A stretch of 64,000 nt of DNA from Aspidapion aeneum (GCA_963576565.1 OY755042.1:109793314-109857313), one strand, 5' to 3'; positions 32,061 through 43,071 are shown, counted from the stretch's first letter. Translations and numbers: made by a program. Notes: generated by a model not told the origin, from the sequence alone.

Positions 32061-33000
32061 TTAACAATGAAATACCAAAATATTTACCTGCCTCCAGGGG
32101 GATCTCAGAAGTTCTTCTTTATACAAAATTAGAGTAGAAAAGGTTTTTTATTTTATAGCCTTAAAATTATTATTTGGTAGGCTACTTTTGTTTACTACAC
32201 CAACTTTAATTATTTTTCGTAGGAATGCTAGTAGTTGTTTCTGTTAGTTTAGCATAGAATGCTGCATTGCCAAACTGGAGTTCTAAGGCATCCTAGGCTG
32301 TGTTCCCGCTCGCAAATGAGTATCATTTTGAAATGTGGCCGCTGTACAATGTTCCACCAGTTGATTTAAGAGTGTCGATTACGTAACCAGATGTCGAAGC
32401 GAAAATAAAATTATGCTTTAAGTAGGTTGCACATAAATGCCATCGCACTGTCGCCATACTGTCTACCAACGAAGATTCCTGAGAATTTTTCATTAGTTTT
32501 TGTGCAATCATTAATTTTCCTATATTATGTGAAATTATTAATAGAAACTTCAATTAAATTTTATAGATATATTAGCTCTACATCCCTTTCTATCAGATGA
32601 GGTCTGTTGTATTTTACTACTTAATCCTCAGTCCTCTAGGTTTCAGTTTTTGTTTGTTTCCTTTCACCAAAATTTTCGTTTTCAAGTAATGAAACACAAA
32701 AATGATTTAAAAATACATTCAAAATAACGATGTAGAAAATCCGGAATATTCAAACTTAATATTATTATAGTTCTTTCATTTGAAAGAGTCACCAAAAAAA
32801 CCATAATAAAATTTGAAGTGTGAAACCCATTAAGGAATCCTAAACAAATAAAAGAGAATATGAGCCGGACTGGAAACTGTTTATAGTATATAGTCAAGTA
32901 TAATAAAACGTTTAATAAAAGTTGCTGCTTAATGCGTATAATAATCATTAATAGATAGGTAGCTTGTTCCTGTAATATGTGTAATATGTATATTCCGGAA
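32061..33000. other. Unassigned intronic sequence
   Basis: Nothing recognised; short frames have no known domains. Confidence 0.3.
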
Positions 33001-33420
33001 CGATTTCCGTTATTTTGTACTGAGAGTTCCTAGCCCGCGTAGCAATGGCTAGAGAAAAGGTATTATTTTCGACGATTTGAGATAACGCCAAAAATGTGTT
33101 ATTTGGATGTATTTTGACCTATCCTAGCAATATCGCCGTGATGTCTGTCTGTGTGTGTGTATATTATTTTTGTACGTAACACGATAGCTCCTAAACCGCT
33201 GAACGGATTTTTTAAAAATTTTCAGGTAAAATAGTGTTTGATATTCTTACGAGCTAATCAGCTTGTTAAAATCCATTAATGCTAATGACAGTTTTTTGAC
33301 AATTAAAAACTTTAAAAAATGCTTACTTTTTAACGGAGCATCGTCTTAATACACTGTTTTCGAAATGTAGTAGACTATATTTTCTTAAGGTTTAAGGTTT
33401 GGTTCCTGTAAAACCGCAGA
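33001..33420 (+). repeat. Dispersed repeat (family of 24059 and 45165)
   Basis: It contains 'GTGTGTGTATATTATTTTTG', 'TAACACGATAGCTCCTAAAC', 'AGGTAAAATAGTGTTTGATA', 'AAAATCCATTAATGCTAATG' and 'ACGGAGCATCG', each with a counterpart in order at 45165-45400. It begins with a short TG microsatellite. No coding capacity. Confidence 0.75.
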
Positions 33421-33720
33421 CTCTAATGGTACCACCACTTCTTCTCCTTGGTCCTCAAATGGTCTCTAAAAATTTGTTTGTGGTGTTTCATATGGCCGCC
33501 AGAACGCCATTATGAATATCACTTACTATGTCCTCACTTATAAAAACAAACTAAAATATACAGGTTTATAATTGTTATTATTCACAATAATAATGAAAAT
33601 GTCACTATAATAATGATATGAATTCAAATCCGTAATATAAATACAACCGCTAACAATTTTAAAATGAGTTTGACTCTGCATTAAAGAATGCTGGTGTACC
33701 TTTCGAAAGCCTTTGTTATA

Positions 33721-33903
33721 CAGTCAAACCTCTAACTCGAACCTCTATAACTCGAACCCCTCTATAACTCGAACCTTTTAAGAGGTCCCTGCACTTTTTA
33801 CATTTATTTTAACCTATGTAACTCGAGTTTCCATAACTCGAACTCTCCATAACTCGAACTGTTTTGGTTGTCCCTTCAGGTTCGAGTTATAGAGGTTCGA
33901 CTG
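33721..33903. mobile_element. pogo/Tigger-like MITE, 183 bp, TA target
   Basis: Starts CAGTCAAACCTCTAACTCGA after TA (33719-33720) and ends GAGGTTCGACTG before TA (33904-33905). Relative to the 145-bp copy at 9579-9723 it has extra internal repeats of 'CTCTATAACTCGAACC' near the left end and of 'CCATAACTCGAACT' near the middle. Confidence 0.85.
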
Positions 33904-34228
33904 TATTTCGAGAAGGGATTAAGCACTTATAGAATGGTATAAGGTATGTTCGAAACTTTAACTTTAAAGAATGATGTATACCTAGCCGTGCTTAAAACAC
34001 ACAAATTCTTCCCAAAATTTGAAAATAAATTTTCAATTTTTGCACAGACTCCTGCAAATCCCAAAATGGTTATTATGATTAGGGTGAGACGCGCCAGTTT
34101 TTTGTGTGGCTTTTTGAAATGACAGAACTATACATTTAGTGGTCATAAAATAGGTCTGCATTAAGAAGTAATTATTAAAGTTGAAAAGTAGTGGTAACCT
34201 TTAACCATAATATTTTTTTTTATTACAG

Positions 34229-34294
34229 AGGATTCAGCGTAAGCGTCTGTGATAGACACCATATCTTCAAGCCAGTTTCTGTTCAGGCCATGTG
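34229..34294 (+). CDS. ssh: Slingshot cofilin phosphatase, internal exon (SSH-N domain, part 2)
   Basis: A 66-bp exon with acceptor ...TTATTACAG (ending 34228) and donor GTAAGT (from 34295). Its first base completes the Gly codon begun at 24491-24492. It then reads GFSVSVCDRHHIFKPVSVQA followed by Met and the first two bases of a Trp codon. LDGDGGFSV...HIFKPVSVQAMW is the strongly conserved stretch of the Slingshot N-terminal domain. The next exon (starting with G, then an SALQTLH-like sequence in known family members) and the DEK_C and phosphatase domains were not found, so the following intron exceeds 29.7 kb. Confidence 0.9.
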
Positions 34295-34529
34295 GTAAGT
34301 CTTAACTCTTTGATGTCTTTTTAATTCTAGTAAAGTTGAAAAGTTTTAACTTTGATCGTTTCAGCAAAAGTAATGGGTTTTGTTCTAAAATTATTACATT
34401 ATCGGTTTTATAAACATTATCATTGAAAAATAACTAAAAAAATACTTTGATTTGGTTTAAACTGTACCCCCCCTATTCGTTGGGGAAACCTTCAATAAAT
34501 TTGAGAGGAATTATTACTCTCTTATTCCA

Positions 34530-35200
34530 GAGCTGGCCACATTTTCTATCGGGAATAATAAAAAGTTCACTAATTCTTTTCCTATATGTGGACAGCAGTT
34601 GAAAAAATTAAATGAGGAGTTGAAAATACATGTAAATTAATTGAGCTTTATCGAGAAGCTAGATTGCTATGGAACGCCAGACACGATGATTATAAAAATC
34701 GTTTTAAAAAGGCGGACTCCTTAAAGAAAATAGGTATGTTGTGTGATACTTCTTCAGAGGAAGTGGACAGAAGAATAAAAAACATCAATAGCCAGTTCCA
34801 AAAGAACACAGAAATTATCAGTTATTGAAAAAATCCAGAGTTGGCCACATTTTCTATCGAGGATAATAAAAAGTTCACTAATTGTTTTCCTATATGTGGA
34901 CAGCAGTTGAAAAAATTAAATGATGAGTTGAAAATACATGTAAATTAATTGAGGTTTATCGAGAAGCTAGATTGTTATGCGACGTTAAAATCGTTATAAA
35001 AAGGCCGACGCATTAAAGGAAATATAGGTATATTGTGTGATACTTCTTCAGAGGAAGTGGACAGAAGAATAAAAAACATCAATAGCCAGTTCCAAAAGAA
35101 CACAGAAATTATCAGTTATTGAAAAAATCCAGAGCTGGCCACATTTTCTATCGGGGATAATAAAAAGTTTACTAATTGTTTTCCTATATGTGGACAGCAG
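34530..35200. repeat. Tandem ~300-bp repeat with MADF-like coding, 2.2 units
   Basis: Units begin 'GAGYTGGCCACATTTTCTAT' at about 34531, 34840 and 35133. The second has lost part of the coding segment ('GAACGCCAGACACGATGATT' is missing) and the third stops after 'TGTGGACAGCAGTTGA'. Confidence 0.85.
34616..34828 (+). pseudogene. MADF/Myb-SANT-like DNA-binding domain relic
   Basis: A 70-codon stretch lies between two stops, with no initiating ATG. It reads KLIELYREARLLWNARHDDY, KNRFKKADSLKKIG and EEVDRRIKNINSQFQKNTEI, then a stop. The pattern L.E.YR....LW...H.DYKNR.K......I is that of the MADF (Adf-1-type) domain, found in insect transcription factors and in accessory proteins of some PIF/Harbinger transposons. 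The second tandem copy (34920-35120) has frameshifting deletions. Most likely a transposon- or pseudogene-derived fragment; exon use cannot be excluded. Confidence 0.6.
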
Positions 35201-35286
35201 TTGACAATTTGTTCGTGTTTTTAAGAACTTGCAGTTTTGTTGTGTTGGTGTTTTGTTGATGTTTTTGTTTTGTTGGTTTGACGACA

Positions 35287-36520
35287 GGTATTCTCGTAAT
35301 AAAAAACGCATAGCGTTTTTAAGACGCTCACCGTTTTATGACGTCAAATTCGCTAAGCACCTGACCAAAAGTGCAAAAATGGTATTCACGTACGATTGCA
35401 CTGAGCATTTTTTTAAAACGGTAATTGTGTTTAAAAACACCTACCAATTGGTATCTGTTTCTGGAAATCGCTTGGTGTTTTAAAAAAATTCAAACCTATT
35501 AAAAAGTATTATGCACACAGTTATTAATTTTTTTGGACAATTTTGTATTTATAGTGGTTAAAGGAGGCCTTCAGCCTATACTTTAAGTAGAAATTAGGGA
35601 TTTTAAGGAGTTTGCGAATAAAGATTTTCTGTATTTCTCTCCCCTCTGGATTCTATTTAAGTGGTACAGATACATTAATAATTAAAAATTGTTTATTGGC
35701 AGGTTTTGTACACTTCTATATGTAAAAATACCCTGTAGTAGTAGGTAACCGAGCATTTGAGCCTTATTGGAAACACCCTAGTATAAGCGAGTGTATTCAG
35801 TTGGAACAATGAAATGGTGGTGGTCGTGCCAAAACTTTAACAAATTTTAATTTTAAAAATTATTGAAGATTTTTAACTAAATCTTTTAAAACTTTATTTT
35901 ATTTGTTATAATATGATGAAAATTTATGGTTTACGTCTATATAACCTTTATTATTATACCCTAGGAGTGTATAGTCTAAATTATACGCATTTGTAATGAC
36001 GTCACCAGGTGAGAAAAAAACGTATGGCGTAGATATTTTTGCAAATCAATGTTTTGTGATTAACAGTGACGGATACTTACATATCAATTAACTACCTATT
36101 TAAATCATAGACACTACTTTTTTTTAAATTTATTGTCACCGCTGTTTATAATATACTAAACAAACATAAACAAAAATGACGTCATTACAAATGGGTATAA
36201 TTTGAACTATAGGGGTTATTACAATCATGTTAAGACACCACTAGCCCAACATTTCGATGTTGTTATCAATAAATAACAAAAATAACAAAAATAACTAACT
36301 GGGGTAAAAAAAATCTCTAATGTATGCCACAAATGTCAAAAAACATAAACAAAACGCGAGAATTTGAAGGATGCTTAGCGAGTTCCATCCCAAGGGCGCG
36401 TTTACCAACGTGAAGACCAAATTCGATCGGTAAGCGCAAATGCCATGCGAGAAGGGTGCTGTGCGTTTCGCTTAGCATTTTCAAAGCGTAACGTTTTTAA
36501 GCCAATTTACGAGAATACCA
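35287..36520. mobile_element. Possible TIR element, ~1.23 kb, GGTATTCTCGTAA ends
   Basis: GGTATTCTCGTAA near 35287 and TTACGAGAATACC ending near 36520 are inverted. The inner flanks 'GCATAGCGTTTTTAAGACGC' and 'GCTTAGCATTTTCAAAGCGT' are also loosely related in inverted sense. There is no clear target duplication and no transposase frame. A smaller inverted-repeat element (35959-36215) is nested inside. Confidence 0.5.
35959..36215. mobile_element. Foldback MITE, ~257 bp
   Basis: Arms CCCTAGGAGTGTATAGTCTA...TTTGTAATGACGTCA (35959-36004) and TGACGTCATTACAAATGGGT...ACTATAGGGG (36178-36215) are imperfect inverted repeats of ~40 bp. The flanks are TTATTATA and TTATTACA, a plausible decayed target duplication. 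Confidence 0.7.
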
Positions 36521-36884
36521 GTCCTGGCATAATATTGAATTTGGTAACATTGGTCAGGGATTCTGGTTTTTAATCAGTAGGAAATAGTATGGAAGATCTG
36601 CAGAATGCTATGACCTAAAATGGTAAATAATAAAATATAAACTACATTTGAACCAATTTTCTCATTATGTTTTAATGCTATTTTACGACTGCTGGCTTGA
36701 CTAATTCCTTTGATTGTATTTTAATGTTTGAATATGGTTTGAATTCTTGAGTGGCCATGTGATATAAAGTCATTAAACGCATTTAATCGTAAACCTCGTT
36801 GCTTTGGTCTGTTGCTTTTTTTGATCTCCCTTTCGTTAAAGTTTAGTGCGTTAGGTCACTGATCTATCAGTATTTCTTTTGATT
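36521..36884. other. Unassigned sequence
   Basis: No gene or repeat relationship recognised. Confidence 0.3.
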
Positions 36885-37455
36885 ATTTAATACTACTTCG
36901 GTTTTGAACGTTTGCAAACGTTGTCCAATGGATATTCTCCACCTTCTTCGATTTTGACAATCATCTTCTGTCAGTTTTCTTTGATTTATTGATATTTGGA
37001 TCATTCCAGTTTAGGACACCCTCTTAGCCGCGCCGCCCTATTGGTGCCATTCTAGGACCTGCTTTGGTAATCTTTCGTCGTTCATCCGTTGTACATGGCC
37101 GTATCATATCAGTTGTCTTTTAGTTATGCTTCCGTCGATTTACATTCTTTCTTTTATGGTCTTATTTCTTTTATGCTGTGTTCTAGACATTCTCATTGAT
37201 TATTGCATCCATTTCGACACTTTTAATTTTTGTTTTGTATACATACAACAGCGTGCTTCTTTCTGTTAAGAAATCCAATAACCCTTTTTGCTTTTACTAT
37301 TTTTTTTTCTAGTTCTTTACAGTCGGTTCCATTCTTATCAAATGTGACACCCAAGTATACATACTCATTGCATGGATATATTGTTTGTCCATCGTCTAGT
37401 TCTAACTCACTGGATTCGTTTCAAATACATAAGTGCCTTATCTTGTCCATGTTCA
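36885..37455 (-). pseudogene. LINE-B fragment (C-terminal RT region)
   Basis: The complement carries the thumb-to-tail region: DKIRHLCI..ESSELELDDGQ, CNEYVYLGVTFDKNGTDCKE, KAKRVIGFL and the 'RGCPKLEW' tail with its terminal RR.RR.T near 36905. Heavily frameshifted and internally deleted (the LNSILWSREI segment is missing). Confidence 0.75.
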
Positions 37456-37910
37456 TCATTACATGGCTTATGAAAATGTTCATATTTTTTTTCAGACTTC
37501 ATAAAACTTCATATTTTTAGAAAAACCTTCATATTTTTTATATTTTCCCCAATGAAGAAACTTCATTCATAGAATAAGTATGGAAATTTTCAATATTTTT
37601 CCTAGTCTTGAATTTTGAGTTCTTTTTAGTTTATTATTAGTTTGTTACCTCTGAGAAAGTCTGAATAAAGTAGGGCTTTTTTGCCTTTTGTTTTATTATT
37701 TTTATGTTTGTTGCATTTTTTATGTTAATTAGTTGTTTTGGTCATCCGTGGTTAGTTCCGAAAAAGTCTAATTGAGCAGGGCTTTTTCATGAGTTTTATT
37801 CTTTTACTGTTTAATGTTGAGTTTTTTAAATGTTTCAGCTCGGAGTAGGTATTTAAAGTATACCAAGTATATCATCGAGTATACTTAAGTTTTCTGTGTT
37901 ACTTGATGTA

Positions 37911-38290
37911 CAGGATGTTTTTGTATATTTCCACAAAGGTCTACTGCACTTATTTCAAGAGATAGAAAATAGGGTACCTATTTTCAAAAACTGTAGAGTA
38001 GGTCCTAAACGACTAGAAATTGAAGATGCTAATATTTTAACAGTGATTTTACCAAATGGCAGTTTAACATATATTTTTGAATTTAGAAAGAAAATATCCA
38101 TTTTTTTAAAGTTAAATCATTAACATATTAATTGTAGGATGTTCCGTGAGAGATTTAAAATGTTTGTATTTTTTATAACTTTTTTTGATGGTATAGGATA
38201 AAGCCTACAAATTTTGCATTTATAAATTTTTTCTATTTTTTTGAATAATTGCAGTAGACCTTGGTTTAAAAATATGGAAACACCTTATAC
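37911..38290. mobile_element. Foldback MITE, ~380 bp
   Basis: Left arm 'CAGGATGTTTTTGTATATTT...AAAGGTCTACTGCACTTATT' and right arm 'GAATAATTGCAGTAGACCTT...AAATATGGAAACACCTT' are imperfect inverted repeats over ~60 bp. The open frame across it (37896-38123) is not gene-like. Confidence 0.65.
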
Positions 38291-39359
38291 CTTGTTGTAA
38301 AATATGCTTTAAAAATGTGCCTTGTTTTTGTTTGGCCATACCCTATCCAGACCTAATTTAACTTGAAAATGTTTGTTAATACTTTTCTTAATAAAAAAAA
38401 TTAAGAAATATATATTTTTGCTTAGTAAATGAGTTTTCCTCAAAAAAAGTCTGGTTTGACATAACAAGCCATTTGGTAGAGGACCCAAAAAAAACTTATT
38501 TTTTTTTCATATTTCCTTCATATTTTGTTTTCTTAATTTCATAGTTTTCAAAATTTTATTAGAAAAGTTCATATTTTTCATATTATTTTGCTGTTTATCT
38601 GTTGAGAGCCCTGTGATTATTATATACTTCAGTTTAATTAATGTTAATGATAAGGTTTGTTTTCTTTCTATGTTATTAAGTTTTTTTTTTAACTTTGGAC
38701 ACAAATTACTTTCTCTTTGTTTTACCTGATAATGATGAAATGAAACAATAATGACTAGAAGTACGTAGCAATTTTTCTTCTGTAATTTTCCATACCTCTT
38801 CTGCATTCTTGAATGGCTTTGATAAGTATGAAGTTTATACAGAGCGCTACATAACTTGCAAGTTTATTATTGTTCTTTGTATTTAGTGGGTTCGGCTGGT
38901 GAGATTATTTCTTAAATCAAGATTGTTATCAGTTATTCAATCGTTATTATTATTATTATTATTAACTTCAAAAGATGCAATTGTTTTTTTTTTCCTGGCC
39001 ATTGTTTTGTCATTTCAAGGGAATCATACCAATAATTATTGAGAAAGTCTATTATTTTCATTAATCAAATTATGCGATTTTACTGTAAGGGTATTGGTAA
39101 TGTCAATTATCTCATTTTTGGTCTCATTAGAGGAATTTACAATAATAATTGGTGTAAAGGTGTATTGATAACTGTTGTCAAAAGTATTTCTCGTAACTTG
39201 ACATATTTTAGAGAGTAACTGTCAGACAGTGTGAAATTAGAGAGGTGCTTGCTAGTGGACAGATGAAATTTTATATCAATATGACCACCCTTACTTTATA
39301 AGTGTTTTCTTCATTTGTTTCATCGATATTTTCAAAAATTGACATTTTAAATATACTAC
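38291..39359. other. Unassigned AT-rich DNA
   Basis: No gene recognised. Short ATT microsatellite at about 38944-38966. Confidence 0.35.
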
Positions 39360-39735
39360 TACTACTATGTCGGTTTAGAACGTTTTTATACGTTGTTCGA
39401 TGCTTATTCTCCACCTCGTTCGATCCTGACAATCATCTTCTGTCAGATTTTACTGATCTTTGGATTGACTGTTGCCATTCCAGTTTAGGATGCCCTCTTT
39501 TTCTGCGCCCTATTGGTTGCTATTCTAGGACCTCCTTTGGTAATCTTTCGTAGTTGATCCGTTGTACATGGCCGTAGCATATCAGTTGTCTTTTAGTTGG
39601 TATCCGTTATGCTTCCCTCGATTTCCATTCTTTCTTTTATGATCTCATTTCTTATATGGTCTGTTCTAGATATTTTCATTGATCTTCTTATTGCGTCCAT
39701 TTCGACACTTGTCAATTTTGTTCTGTATTTTATTT
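39360..39735 (-). pseudogene. LINE-B fragment (C-terminal tail)
   Basis: The complement gives TKLTSVEMDAIRRSMKISRT, DHIRNEIIKERM, KRQLICYGHVQRIN and RAEKEGILNWNGN. The closing module starts near 39370 (ERCRGGE.ASNNV-type, frameshifted) and the upstream portion is cut at ~39735. Confidence 0.75.
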
Positions 39736-40276
39736 ATTTTGAAAGTTGGTTTCCAATAACAAACAACATTTCAAATACAAAACTCAAAATTCATGTAACA
39801 ACTGCAAGCTCAAAATCACTGGTTGTTACTTTTCCAGTAAATGTGAACTATCTATTTCTAATTCTGGTAATTAGGGCACATATACGATGCGTTCAGGCTC
39901 ATTAGTAACATTATTAACATTATTAACATTGTCAACAGCCAAACAATTGCATCAGTAATTGTGCCGACGGTTTGTCGCACTTCCTTGTTTCATTCCACAG
40001 CGTACTACGTTCTGTTGCCAGCAGTGTGGTCGCCCCCATAAATGGAGAGACTTCAGGCTGGATGACTTTGTATTTCCAGCAGACAGAGAGCAACACGCGT
40101 GGCTTTTTTTAGATATTTTTCCCCGTTAAATGCTTACTCTTAACATATACAGAGCTTCGCGTTGTCTCGCTCTAATGATTTTCATGACCTTCTATACCTC
40201 CAAGTGTTTGTTTGTCCAGATGTTTTTGTATTAGGTCAGTCTAATAAACTGTTTCGAAACTAATTTTTTTCGCCTT
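39736..40276. other. Unassigned sequence
   Basis: No known family recognised. It contains a short AACATT(ATT) repeat at about 39907-39930 and a GC-richer patch at 39960-40110. Confidence 0.3.
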
Positions 40277-41095
40277 TTAACTATCTATCTATTTAGACTT
40301 CTTCGATTCATCTTTGGCCATAGGCCTCCCACAATATCTTCCACTTTTCTTTGTTTGTCGCCGTGTTCATCAATCCAGTTCCCGCATGTTTCTTCAATTC
40401 GCCCGCCCATCTCATTTGGGGTCCTCCCCTACTATTTTTATTTTCCCTGGGTCTCCAGCTTACAATACATTTGTTCCATCGATCGTCTTTCTGTCTGATA
40501 TTATGACCGGCAAATTTTCTTTTTAATTTTTGCTACTTCTCCTCTGACATCCCTTACTTTTGTTTTATTTTTTTTATCCATGTTTGATTTTATAAGTGTC
40601 CATGTCTGAGATCCATAGGTAAGTACAAGAAGGATACATTGATTATACACTTTCGTTTTAAGGTACTGAGGACTTTTTTTAATATGAAGCTTAATTTACT
40701 GAGTGCTGCCCAAGCTAATCTTACTCGTCTCTTGATTTCAGCCGCTTGGTTTTCTTTTTTTAGTTTAATAATTTGTCCCAGATATTCCTCTACTTGTTCT
40801 TTTTTCTCTTGGTTTATTCTGATCGTGATATCTTCATCTGTGATTGTTATGATTTTAGTTTTAGTGCAGTTCATACTCAAGTCTATATTTTTACCTGCTG
40901 TATCCAGTTTCCCCAGAATTTTTATCAGGTCTTCTTTGTTATCTGTTATTAAGGCGATATCATCAGCATATCTTAGGTGGTTCAAGTATTGTCCGTTTAC
41001 TTTGATGCCTATTTCTTCCCAATCTAAGTTTTTAAAAACATCTTCTAGGGTCTGGTTAAATAGTTTAGGGGATAATGTCCCTAAACTTTGGAAAA
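40277..41095 (-). pseudogene. RTE-type LINE with intact YADD segment
   Basis: From 41099 downward the frame stays open for ~169 codons: FNQTLEDVFKNLDWEEIGIK, NHLRYADDIALITDNKEDLI (the YADD RT active site is preserved), MNCTKTKIITITDEDITIRI, EQVEEYLGQIIKLKKENQAA and RRVRLAWAALSKLSFILKKV. The ~300 bp beyond 40590 carries the C-terminal module with deletions and ends in TATCTATCTATTTAG near 40277. It meets a Jockey fragment of opposite orientation at ~41100. Confidence 0.88.
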
Positions 41096-41102
41096 ACATC
41101 TC

Positions 41103-41695
41103 ATCAATTTGGGATTCGAAACAAGCATTGCACGGTAGACCAAGAAGATAGAATTACTAACATAATAGAAAAACCACTAGAAAAGGACAAGTTTATTCTG
41201 CAGTCTTTCTAGATGTAACACAAGCATTTGACAAAGTGGGGCATAAAAATAAAGGTCTTCATTTTAAACTAAAACTCTTTTTGCCAATACAATATCCTGA
41301 TATTTTTGAAATCATACATATCTGATAGACTTCAAAGTAAATAGAAAAATGCATAGATAAATTATAAAAGAAATTCAAACAGACGTGCCCCAGGGTAGTG
41401 TTCTAGGCCCTTATTTATATTTATTATTCACTTGCGATATCCCAAAGCCAGATATATGATACTACTGGTTTATTGACGGTAGAAAAATGTATTGAAGAAT
41501 TAATAGAAAAACTTCAGGATCCAGTCACCCAAGTTCACAATTGGACTACATAATGACGAATAAAATTAAATGAAACCAAATCAATTCATGTTGATTTTAC
41601 AAATAAAAATGTAAATCACATACAAGTCACAATTATTAACTTTATTCCCGTACCATATTCAAATCAGGCAAAATTTCTCGGTATGACATTTTGTT
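41103..41695 (+). pseudogene. Jockey-clade LINE, RT fragment
   Basis: It reads FGIRNKHCTVDQEDRITN, FLDVTQAFDKVGHKNKGLHF (motif A with frameshift), a decayed 'VLGPYLYLLFTCDIPKP' (motif B), 'TTGLLTVEKCIEELIEKLQD' (after the lost ADD box), 'NETKSIHVDFTNKNVNHIQV' and NQAKFLGMTF. This is the canonical Jockey order. The copy 61386-62235 continues further 3'. Frames are interrupted repeatedly. Confidence 0.85.
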
Positions 41696-41792
41696 TTCGG
41701 GAAATCAAAAACTCTCTGTCAGACAGTGACCAAAATTTCTCGCTATGACATTTTGTTTTCGGGAAATCAAAAACTACCTCTCAGACAGTGAC
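41669..41792. repeat. 62-bp tandem duplication at the Jockey fragment edge
   Basis: 'CAAAATTTCTCGGTATGACA...TCAGACAGTGAC' (41669-41730) is repeated at 41731-41792 with few changes, and carries the last Jockey codons in both copies. Confidence 0.85.
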
Positions 41793-42314
41793 GGATCTAG
41801 GCCCTAAAAATTGGGGCGCTCAAATGCCCAAACCCCTGTAGATGCGCTTCTGGTCCCAAAAGGCATTGATGTTCTTTAAATAGGCAAACCTTTCTAGATT
41901 AATTGGCCTAGTAAAATAGCAATTTTAGAAAAATATATTAGGCACGGGTCCAAGATTTTCTTTATATTATATTTGATTGGGGTAAATCTCATTTAGACTT
42001 AACATTTTATTTTGGACTTTGCAATTTTTTAAATTTAAAACTTAAAAATTTTTTTAAATTTAAAAACGATAACTACTGCACGAACCTACTCAGTTATATC
42101 TTACATAATAAAATTCTACTAATATAATTAAAAAAAGTTATTCTATCACATGTTCTTCAGCCTTCATAAGTTTTTGATAGAAAAAAATTAATATTTAACA
42201 GATTTATTCAGTCATCAAAACAGCAAATTTTAAAATAAGCCACAAAAATTTTATGTAACAAACTCTTGGAATTTTCAAATACCAAATTGAAAATAATGCA
42301 AAGGACCTAAAACC
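41793..42314. other. Unassigned sequence, possible hAT-like end
   Basis: CAGTGACGGATCTAGGCCC, starting at about 41785, resembles hAT termini (CAGTGRCGG), but no right end is seen. The rest is AT-rich without genes. Confidence 0.35.
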
Positions 42315-42610
42315 ATAAACAACAAGTGAAATTAAAGAAAGAAAAATCAGAAAAAAGTTTTCTTTGGCCGGGACTCGAACCCGGAATCTCTTGCTCTGTA
42401 CGCAAACGCTCTCTCATTAAGCCATTAAAGACTATACATAAATTTTCGGAAAACTTCTATCTATGCATGTGTGTGGTGTCTCAATACAAGAACGAGAAAC
42501 TCTCAGGGTATTAACTCGACCAAGCCATCCAACTGATTTCTATAATTCTTCTTTTCCACTGTCAAACGTATGAAAACGCAAAATAGACGTAAAGTATCTG
42601 AAGTCTGAAA
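42315..42610 (-). mobile_element. tRNA-derived SINE, minus copy (head-to-head pair)
   Basis: In minus sense: head 'GAAATCAGTTGGATGGCTTG', 'GAGACACCACACACATGCAT', then a tRNA-like part GGCTTAATGAGAGAGCG ... GGGTTCGAGTCCCGGCCA (A-box-like and perfect B-box), and a T-rich tail TTTTTCTGATTTTTCTTTCT ... CACTTGTTG. The tRNA-like part could drive RNA polymerase III transcription. Its upstream arm continues into 'AGAATTATAGAAATCAG' and beyond, and pairs with the + copy at 42690. Confidence 0.8.
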
Positions 42611-43071
42611 ACATGGTATTTGAAAATTATATTGGCAGTCGCCCATTGCGATCAGAAATTTTAACACACAGAAAAGGTGATCTCATGTTTTTAGTTTACT
42701 TTACGTCTATTTTGAGTTTTCATACCTTTGACAGTGGGAAAGAAGAATAATTATAGAAATCAGTTGGATGGCTTGGGCGATTTAATACCCTGAGAGTTTC
42801 TCGTTCTTGTAATGAGACACCACACACATGCATAGATAGAAGTTTTCCGAAAATTTATGTATGGTCTTTGGTGACTTACGCAGCCCACGAGAAAGACCGG
42901 CCCGGGCGCGGAAATATCACGTGACCGTAGGAGGCTCACAAAAAAACGCCTCACGGCCCGCTGTCATTATAAAACATGTGTGTGTTCAGTTTTGGTATGT
43001 TTGTTTACGTCGATTTTTTTTTTGATTCGGGCACGAATTTTATGTGAATTTTATCAAAGTTATTAAAATAA

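Larger units (their letters stand above)
24493..34228 (+). other. ssh: slingshot intron, 9736 bp
   Basis: GT at the 5' end (GTGAGTAG) and a TATTACAG acceptor at the 3' end. It contains LINE-B (26576-27615), a long RTE fragment (28286-29645), a ~453-bp tandem array (29976-32060), a dispersed repeat (33001-33420) and a pogo-like MITE (33721-33903). The exons on both sides join in frame. Confidence 0.85.

Noticed and set aside
40639..41151. A 170-codon + strand open frame
   Set aside because: Opposite strand of the RTE reverse-transcriptase frame, which has the YADD motif on the minus strand.
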